From positions 1 through 5,185 of the forward strand of contig JAISUA010000258.1 of NCBI GenBank assembly GCA_031272305.1: a DNA stretch of 5,185 nt, given 5' to 3'. This document shows positions 1 through 4,132 of this stretch, in pieces. This stretch comes from Clostridioides sp. (GTDB taxonomy: Bacteria; Bacillota; Clostridia; Peptostreptococcales; Peptostreptococcaceae). A program made the position numbers and the translations under genes. The notes beneath the pieces were generated by a model. That model ran no database searches, was not told the origin of the DNA, and saw only the letters and a program-made list of their open reading frames with translations. Every line of letters begins with the position of its first letter. The stretch's first letter is position 1.

Positions 1-1
1 G

Positions 2-718
2 GTAGATTATTTGTTTTCAACAAAAGACAATGAATTTGTTCATTTTGAATTTCAGACAACAAACAAGAAAGAGGATTTAAAAAGGTTTTTCGATTACGAC
101 AGTTTAATAACTAAAAAATACGACAGACCTGTGACAACTGTAGTGGTTTACAGTTCAAACATAACAAACGCTGATCATGAAATTGACTATGGAAGTATCA
201 AATATAAAATAATTCCATTTTACTTTGCAGATTTGGATGGAGACTTAATATTAAAAGAATTAACAAGTAAAATAGAAAATAAAGAAGATTTAAAATCAAA
301 AGATATGATGAACTTGACTTTCTTATCGCTTATGAAAAGTAAAAAGTCAAAGTATGATTTAGTAGATAAAAGCATAGATTTGGTTAAAAAAATAGAGGAA
401 GAAAACAAAAGAGAAACTTGCATAAATCTATTATATGGATTGTGCGATAAATTCGGTGATGATAAGTTATTAGAAAAAATCGAGGAGGTTATTAAAGTGA
501 CTAGACTAGGAGAAAATATTTTTAATAAGGGTATAAATGAAGGTACGATACAGACTAAAAGAAAAGTTTTAATTAATCAGTTGTTAAAGAAATTCAAAAA
601 AATACCTAAAGAGTATAGAGAAAAAATAAGTATATTAGAAGATTCAAGACTTGATATACTTCTTAATGAAATTATTGATATGAATGATATCGAAGAAGTA
701 GAAGAATATCTTAACTAA
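2..718 (+). CDS. Rpn-like PD-(D/E)XK nuclease, 5' end missing
   Basis: The frame is open from base 2 (Val-Asp-Tyr-Leu-Phe) to TAA at 716-718, giving 238 visible residues. The TTG at 11 is an internal Leu codon, so the true start lies left of the window, probably some 50 residues upstream. The N-terminal part shows the nuclease core of the Rpn/YhgA-like (transposase_31/PDDEXK) families: D2 in VDYLF, then HFEFQ with E16 and Q18, then RFFDY, then the hydrophobic strand VTTVVVYSS. The C-terminal 70 residues are helical and charged (KGINEG, LLKKFKKIP, LLNEIIDM..IEEVEEYL), like the DUF4351-type tail of these proteins. Rpn proteins are DNA nucleases first linked to RecA-independent recombination and later to phage defence. 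That role is family knowledge and the assignment to a particular subfamily is inference. An internal start is annotated separately. The adhesin fragment follows with no spacer. Confidence 0.75.
   Translation, partial: VDYLFSTKDNEFVHFEFQTTNKKEDLKRFFDYDSLITKKYDRPVTTVVVYSSNITNADHEIDYGSIKYKIIPFYFADLDGDLILKELTSKIENKEDLKSKDMMNLTFLSLMKSKKSKYDLVDKSIDLVKKIEEENKRETCINLLYGLCDKFGDDKLLEKIEEVIKVTRLGENIFNKGINEGTIQTKRKVLINQLLKKFKKIPKEYREKISILEDSRLDILLNEIIDMNDIEEVEEYLN
482..489 (+). promoter_or_regulatory. Internal Shine-Dalgarno inside the Rpn-like gene
   Basis: GAGGAGGT is an eight-base match to the anti-Shine-Dalgarno sequence and lies within the coding frame. It sits eight bases before an in-frame GTG at 497. 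It is formed by two successive GAG codons, although GAA is the usual Glu codon in this gene. It is as strong as the sites in front of the window's stand-alone genes. I see no convincing promoter just upstream, only a weak GATAAA preceded by TGTG at 441-451. Confidence 0.5.
497..718 (+). CDS. Possible intragenic small protein, C-terminal domain of the Rpn-like nuclease
   Basis: A GTG at 497-499 in the frame of the nuclease, preceded by the strong site at 482-489, would give a 73-residue protein beginning (M)TRLGENIFNKG and ending IEEVEEYLN. It is identical to the helical C-terminal domain of the parent and lacks the nuclease core, so it could not cut DNA. In E. coli the Rpn nucleases contain internal genes (rpnS) that make just the C-terminal domain, and this small protein blocks the toxicity of the full-length one. 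The position, domain boundary and spacing here match that arrangement. What is seen is the site and the frame. Expression and antitoxin function are inferred by analogy. The alternative is that the AGGAGG is chance coding of Glu-Glu. Confidence 0.4.
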   Translation: MTRLGENIFNKGINEGTIQTKRKVLINQLLKKFKKIPKEYREKISILEDSRLDILLNEIIDMNDIEEVEEYLN

Positions 719-720
719 CA

Positions 721-1182
721 GAATTTAAAGTAATAAGATTAACTATAAAAAATCAAGAAGGATACATTCAAAAAGTAAACAGATTATATATAGAAGTAGA
801 TATAAAAAAAATAACAAAAGATATCGAAGGAAAGACAGAAAAGAAAGCAAACATAGGTCAAGAAAATACATTTAACTTAAAAGTTAAAATTCCTGATTCA
901 ATCGATAAATTTTATTCATTCGTTGTAGAAGATACATTAGATAATAGACTTACTTTAACTTCTAACTTAATCAAAGTATATTTAGAAGATAAAAATGGAA
1001 ACAAAACAGAATTTTCTGATGTAAATTCTATTTATCAAACTAGCAGTAGAAACATCAAAGCAACAGTAACTTATAAAATAAGTACAACTCTACCATCTAA
1101 CATTGAAACATACAAAGAATTTAAATTCTACGATAAACTAGACGAAAGACTAGACTATGTAAATGGTTCTGCTATTGTAAAT
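721..1182 (+). pseudogene. Fragment of an isopeptide-domain (D2/SspB-like) cell-wall adhesin
   Basis: Frame 1 is open from 715 to TAG at 1222, but it has no ATG, no ribosome binding site and no promoter. The translation to about 1182 is adhesin-like: YIEVDIKKITKD (the Lys strand of isopeptide domains), then FNLKVKIPDSI..FYSFVVEDTLDNRLTL, then a second similar unit YKISTTLPSNIETYKEFKFYDKLDERLDYVNGS. These patterns fit the fimbrial isopeptide-formation D2 and SspB C-terminal domains of long LPXTG-anchored surface proteins. The signal peptide, N-terminal region, remaining domains and LPXTG anchor are all absent. The two units are only 67 codons apart (Pro at 892 and at 1093), too close for two complete domains, so an internal deletion is likely. 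After VNGSAIVN the frame runs into a palindrome and stops. The fragment begins straight after the nuclease stop codon. It is a decayed remnant, not an expressed gene. Confidence 0.65.
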
Positions 1183-1184
1183 AG

Positions 1185-1212
1185 AACCCTGCGACTTAAG
1201 TCGTGTAGGGTT
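1185..1212. repeat. Palindromic element at the broken end of the adhesin fragment
   Basis: The outer arms AACCCT (1185-1190) and AGGGTT (1207-1212) enclose the perfect palindrome CGACTTAAGTCG (1192-1203), leaving small bulges. It is GC-richer than its surroundings and is followed by TAAGTATCAA. No T-run follows, so it is not an intrinsic terminator. The form (a hairpin at an abrupt gene breakpoint, with CGACTTAAGTCG inside complementary C-run and G-run arms) recalls the subterminal hairpins of IS200/IS605 elements, the 3' part of TnpB guide RNAs, or REP-like repeats. No transposase gene remains. The inverted repeat is seen directly. The element type is recalled pattern, not proven. Confidence 0.4.
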
Positions 1213-1327
1213 AAGTATCAATAGTTACTACAGAAATAAAACTTAGAAAAAATTCAATAAAGATGGAAGTCATAAAGAAAGTTAAATTTTTTCAAAACTT
1301 TAGACTATAGGATAAGTTTCTAAAAGT

Positions 1328-1357
1328 TTGTTTAATAATTTTTCATTAGGGTAAACT
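1328..1357 (+). promoter_or_regulatory. Possible promoter of msrAB
   Basis: TTGTTT (1328-1333) is followed after 18 bases by TAAACT (1352-1357), each a partial match to the sigma-A boxes. It starts within AAGTTTGTT, which resembles the AAGCTTGTy start of the two better promoters downstream. It would give a leader of about 50 nt. The stretch 1225-1327 between the adhesin fragment and this site holds no gene or structure that I can support. Confidence 0.3.
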
Positions 1358-1402
1358 TTAAAATAAAAGTTAATACAAGAAATATTGTGAAATATAATTT
1401 TA

Positions 1403-1409
1403 GAGGTGA
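1403..1409 (+). promoter_or_regulatory. Ribosome binding site of msrAB
   Basis: GAGGTGA lies five bases before ATG at 1415. The GTG at 1406, in the same frame, is part of this site and so cannot be the start. Confidence 0.85.
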
Positions 1410-1414
1410 TTTTA

Positions 1415-2368
1415 ATGGAAAAGAAGGCTGCTTTTGCAGGTGGATGTTTTTGGTGTATGGTAAAACCGTTTGATACTTACGACGGAATCATAGATGTTAA
1501 GTCTGGTTATATGGGAGGAACTAAAGAAAATCCTACTTATGAAGAAGTTTGTACAGGTGAAACAGGTCATTTTGAAGTTATTCAAATAGTTTATGACGAT
1601 GAAATTTTTGATTACGATAGACTTCTCGATATATATTGGAAGCAAGTAGATCCAACTGACGATGGTGGACAATTTGCAGATAGGGGTTCGCAATATAGAA
1701 CAGCTATCTTCTATTATGATGAAGAACAACATAAAAAAGCTATAGATAGTAAGAGAAAACTTGAAGACAGTAAATACTTTGATGAGCCTATAGTTACAGA
1801 GATTCTTCCAGCTACAACTTTCTATGAAGCTGAAGAAAAACATCAAAAATATTACAAAAAACAACCAAGTCATTACAATATGTACTATAGAAACTCTGGA
1901 AGATATAATTTTGTCAAATCATATTGGGACGGAAGAAAACCTAACAGAGATGAACTTAAGAAAAAATTGACAAGTATTCAGTTTGAAGTTACTCAAAATG
2001 ATATGACAGAAGCTCCTTTCGAAAATGAATATTATATGAATTTCGAAGATGGAATATATGTTGATATTGTAAGTGGTGAAGTGTTGTTTACTTCTAAAGA
2101 TAAATTCCATTCAAGTTGTGGTTGGCCAGCATTTTCGAAACCAGTAAAAGATGTTGCTGTATCTACAAGATCAGATTATTCAATGGGAATGTTGAGAACA
2201 GAAGTAAGAAGTATGGGTTCAAACTCTCATTTAGGCCATGTGTTTGATGACGGTCCAGAAGAATCAGGAGGACTTAGATATTGTATAAATTCTGCTTCGC
2301 TTAGATTTATACCTAGAGATAAGATGGAAGAAGGTTATGGCGAATACTTGAAGATATTCGAAGATTAA
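1415..2368 (+). CDS. msrAB: Bifunctional peptide methionine sulfoxide reductase MsrA/MsrB
   Basis: This fusion enzyme (317 residues from the ATG) reduces both epimers of methionine sulfoxide in oxidised proteins, the MsrA domain the S form and the MsrB domain the R form, normally with thioredoxin as reductant. MsrA occupies about residues 3-160. It opens with FAGGCFWC (catalytic Cys11) and contains EVCTGETGHFEV and the YWKQVDPTDDGGQFADRGSQYR block. A linker leads to MsrB (about 188-315) with HSSCGWPAF (Cys235, likely resolving), the block RTEVRSMGSNSHLGHVFDDGP, and RYCINSASLRF (catalytic Cys290). The MsrB zinc CxxC pairs are absent, as in the zinc-free type. There is no signal peptide, so it is cytoplasmic, unlike secreted forms. 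The MsrA part has only Cys11, 14 and 46, so no C-terminal resolving cysteine. Length and domain order are those of Firmicute MsrAB. No intrinsic terminator is visible after it. Confidence 0.96.
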   Translation: MEKKAAFAGGCFWCMVKPFDTYDGIIDVKSGYMGGTKENPTYEEVCTGETGHFEVIQIVYDDEIFDYDRLLDIYWKQVDPTDDGGQFADRGSQYRTAIFYYDEEQHKKAIDSKRKLEDSKYFDEPIVTEILPATTFYEAEEKHQKYYKKQPSHYNMYYRNSGRYNFVKSYWDGRKPNRDELKKKLTSIQFEVTQNDMTEAPFENEYYMNFEDGIYVDIVSGEVLFTSKDKFHSSCGWPAFSKPVKDVAVSTRSDYSMGMLRTEVRSMGSNSHLGHVFDDGPEESGGLRYCINSASLRFIPRDKMEEGYGEYLKIFED

Positions 2369-2398
2369 ATAAGAAAAAATATATTTGTAAAAGAAAGC

Positions 2399-2427
2399 TT
2401 GTTATTGGAAAATTTTAAGTTTATAAT
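2399..2427 (+). promoter_or_regulatory. Strong sigma-A promoter for the structured leader and the editing gene
   Basis: TTGTTA (2399-2404, four of six), a 17-base spacer and a perfect TATAAT (2422-2427) predict a start near 2434. The structured RNA begins about ten bases later. An extended block (AAGCTTGTyATTG, then AAAATTT) from 2395 is shared with the promoter at 4049-4076. Confidence 0.7.
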
Positions 2428-2444
2428 ATATAGAAAGAATAAAA

Positions 2445-2540
2445 GAGCTGATGGATGTTGCTTTGAAGATTTGATCTATGATTACGCTCACATAAAGTGA
2501 GAGATCATCTAACGAATCTAAAAAACAATTTCATCAGCTC
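2445..2540 (+). ncRNA. Structured 5' leader RNA of unrecognised class
   Basis: A long closing stem pairs 2445-2455 with 2530-2540 (GAGCTGATG/CATCAGCTC plus a G-U and an A-U pair). Nested inside are AGATT/AATCT (2467-2471 with 2515-2519), TGATCT/AGATCA (2472-2477 with 2502-2507) and a hairpin CTCAC-ATAAA-GTGAG (2487-2501). Unpaired segments such as 2478-2486 and 2508-2514 could form a core. It begins about ten bases after a predicted transcription start and lies about 90 nt before the next gene, as expected for a cis-acting leader or an independent small RNA. I find no T-box sequence (TGGNACCGCG type) and no match to riboswitches I know. No U-run follows the closing stem, so it is not a simple terminator for msrAB. 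The pairing is seen in the sequence. The regulatory role is inferred. Confidence 0.55.
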
Positions 2541-2561
2541 GTCGTATAATAGTCAGTACAA

Positions 2562-2596
2562 AAACTAATATGAAACATTAGTTTAAGATTGTTTTT
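2562..2596 (+). terminator. Weak terminator- or attenuator-like hairpin in the leader
   Basis: AAACTAAT (2562-2569) pairs with ATTAGTTT (2577-2584) around a seven-base loop, followed by AAGATTG and TTTTT (2592-2596). The stem has only one G-C pair and the T-run starts seven bases late, so it would be an inefficient terminator alone. The ATTGTTTTT at 2588-2596 is also complementary to AAAAACAAT at 2521-2529, inside the structured RNA, which offers an alternative fold. Confidence 0.25.
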
Positions 2597-2616
2597 CAGT
2601 CAAATTTTTTGACATT

Positions 2617-2622
2617 AGGAGG
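2617..2622 (+). promoter_or_regulatory. Ribosome binding site fixing the TTG start of the editing gene
   Basis: AGGAGG stands six bases before TTG at 2629. No in-frame ATG fits better, and the protein begins at once with the family's usual LYYENPY. A small hairpin GTCAAA-TTT-TTTGAC (2599-2613) ends four bases before the site. Confidence 0.85.
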
Positions 2623-2628
2623 TAAAAT

Positions 2629-4005
2629 TTGAAAACGTTAAAATTATATTATGAAAATCCTTACATAAATGTTTTTACAGCTGAAGTTATTGAAAAAAAA
2701 ATAATAGAAAATAAATATCATATATTATTGAATCAAACTGCATTTTTCTTAGGTGGAGGAGGTCAAGAAAGAGATTTTGGCACTATAGAAGGAATAGAAG
2801 TTGTAGATATTTACGAAAAAGAAGGAAATATATATCATGTTTTAGAAAAAGAACTAAATAAAATCCATAAAGTAAGATGTGAAATTGATTTGAAACATAG
2901 AAAAGATAAAATGTATCAGCATTCAGCACAACATATTTTATCTGGAGCTTTTTTTAAATTAGTTAATAGAAATACGAAAAGTGTTCATTTTGGAAATGAG
3001 ATAAGCACTGTTGATATTGAAGGAATATTAAACGAGCAAGAGGTTATGAAAGTAGAAGATTATGTGAATAAAATAATCTCAGATAATATTGTGATTGAAA
3101 ATTTTGTTCCAAGCAAAAAAGAATTGAAGAAAATTAATGTTAGAAGAGATTTGCCTCAAACAGATGATGAGATAAGAATCATAAAAATAGGTGCCTTAGA
3201 TGTAAATGCGTGTTGTGGAGTGCATGCTAAGTCTACACTTGAATTGAAAGCGATTGTAATTACTAAATTTGAAAAAAACAAAGGAAATACTAGAATAGAA
3301 TTTTTAGCTGGAGATAGAGCAGTAAACTATTTACTTAAGAGAGAACATAATCTAAAAAGAATCTGTAATAAAGTTAGTTGTGGAGAAGAAGAACTTGAAA
3401 ATTCAATAATGAATCTAAATGAAAAAATAAGTGATTTAATAAATGAGAATAAAAAAATTACTGAACAATTGGTTGATTTAGAAAGTAAAAAATTGATCGG
3501 AGAATGTGAATTTAATAATAAAGTGGAATCTGAACTTAATAATAGAGAAGTAAATTTAATTTCTAAAGTATATTCTGATAAAAATATTGAATATTTAAAG
3601 AAAATAGCTAATAAATTATGTGAAGAGGATAGTTTCGTAGTGTTATTAGCTTCTAATGATAAAGAAAAAGTAAATATTATTTTTGCATGTTCAAAAAATT
3701 TAACAACTGATATCAATAAAATGAAGAATAATAAAATAAAAAAATGTAATCACACGAAGAAAGGCTATGAAGTAGAAAAAGACATTCAAGATAAGAAAAA
3801 TATTGAAGTAAAAAAAGATAATTTAACTAAAGGTGCAGAAGAGTTAAATATGGGAGAACTTTTAAGAGATACTATAAAGTTGCTCGATGGAAAAGGTGGA
3901 GGAAATAAGGTGTTTGCACAAGGTGGCGGAAAAAACAACGGAAATATTGAAAATGCAATTGAATATGCAACAAGAAAAGTCAAAGAAATAATAAAAAATG
4001 GATAA
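2629..4005 (+). CDS. Alanyl-tRNA editing protein (AlaX type) with C-terminal DHHA1 domain
   Basis: This 458-residue cytoplasmic protein is a free-standing relative of the editing half of alanyl-tRNA synthetase, expected to hydrolyse mischarged tRNA(Ala), such as Ser-tRNA(Ala), in trans. The N-terminal part (about 1-90) has LYYENPY and NQTAFFLGGGGQERDFG, the glycine-rich motif of the family. The zinc-binding editing site is HSAQH (H98, H102) and CCGVH (C195, H199). Residues 235-295 look coiled-coil. The DHHA1 domain (about 305-458) ends with DGKGGG and FAQGGGKNNGNIENA, as in AlaRS. The catalytic aminoacylation domain is missing, so it does not charge tRNA. Two oddities are visible. The usual FYPEGGGQ and CGGTH read FFLGGGGQ and CCGVH. 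A lysine-rich insert of about 43 residues (364-406) splits the DHHA1 domain between TTDIN and MGELLRD, making the protein longer than its usual relatives of about 400 residues. It is transcribed from its own promoter through a structured leader. Confidence 0.88.
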   Translation: MKTLKLYYENPYINVFTAEVIEKKIIENKYHILLNQTAFFLGGGGQERDFGTIEGIEVVDIYEKEGNIYHVLEKELNKIHKVRCEIDLKHRKDKMYQHSAQHILSGAFFKLVNRNTKSVHFGNEISTVDIEGILNEQEVMKVEDYVNKIISDNIVIENFVPSKKELKKINVRRDLPQTDDEIRIIKIGALDVNACCGVHAKSTLELKAIVITKFEKNKGNTRIEFLAGDRAVNYLLKREHNLKRICNKVSCGEEELENSIMNLNEKISDLINENKKITEQLVDLESKKLIGECEFNNKVESELNNREVNLISKVYSDKNIEYLKKIANKLCEEDSFVVLLASNDKEKVNIIFACSKNLTTDINKMKNNKIKKCNHTKKGYEVEKDIQDKKNIEVKKDNLTKGAEELNMGELLRDTIKLLDGKGGGNKVFAQGGGKNNGNIENAIEYATRKVKEIIKNG

Positions 4006-4048
4006 AATATGTAAAAACTTATTACTAAAACATTAAATTTCATCAAGC

Positions 4049-4076
4049 TTGTCATTGAAAATTTAGTTCTCATAAT
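4049..4076 (+). promoter_or_regulatory. Promoter of the aminotransferase gene
   Basis: TTGTCA (4049-4054, five of six) and CATAAT (4071-4076, five of six) are 16 bases apart, predicting a start near 4083 and a leader of about 50 nt. The -35 box overlaps the palindrome CAAGCTTG (4044-4051). The block from 4045 matches the promoter at 2399-2427 closely. Confidence 0.65.
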
Positions 4077-4091
4077 AATACTTATAACACT

Positions 4092-4105
4092 TGCAAGAAA
4101 TTGCA
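4092..4105 (+). promoter_or_regulatory. Small hairpin in the aminotransferase leader
   Basis: TGCAA and TTGCA form a five-pair stem closed by a GAAA (GNRA-type) tetraloop, 14 bases before the ribosome binding site AGGAGGAG (4119-4126). It may only stabilise the 5' end of the message. Chance is possible at this size. Confidence 0.25.
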
Positions 4106-4132
4106 TTTATATAAAAATAGGAGGAGATTTTT

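Noticed and set aside
11..13. TTG as start of the Rpn-like gene
   Set aside because: The frame is open to base 2 and the preceding codons (Val-Asp-Tyr) hold the first catalytic Asp of the family, and there is no ribosome binding site.
1393..1398. TATAAT as -10 box for msrAB
   Set aside because: It lies only four bases before the ribosome binding site, so the transcript would begin inside that site, and no -35 box is in place.
1406..1408. GTG as start of msrAB
   Set aside because: It is part of the ribosome binding site GAGGTGA, and the ATG at 1415 has correct spacing and gives the usual family N-terminus.
2445..2540. T-box, hammerhead ribozyme, tRNA or SRP RNA
   Set aside because: There is no T-box sequence or terminator/antiterminator pair. 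The CTGATG is not followed by the hammerhead core A and GAAA. No tRNA T-arm motif and no SRP core are present.
2545..2550. TATAAT as a second promoter for the editing gene
   Set aside because: The region 17 bases upstream is an A-run with no -35 match, and there is no extended -10 TG. The promoter at 2399-2427 is much better.
3327..3716. Minus-strand open frame rich in Ser, Leu and Phe
   Set aside because: It is the antisense of the Lys/Glu/Asn-rich coiled-coil part of the editing gene and has no family motif. The minus-strand frames at 220-423, 1412-1873, 1919-2110 and 3786-4106 are likewise shadows.
4006..4048. Terminator after the editing gene
   Set aside because: Only weak AT-rich self-complementarity is present, with no stable stem followed by a T-run.
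4091..4115. TTGCAA with TATATAAA as an alternative aminotransferase promoter
   Set aside because: The boxes are only 11-13 bases apart, too close for sigma-A.
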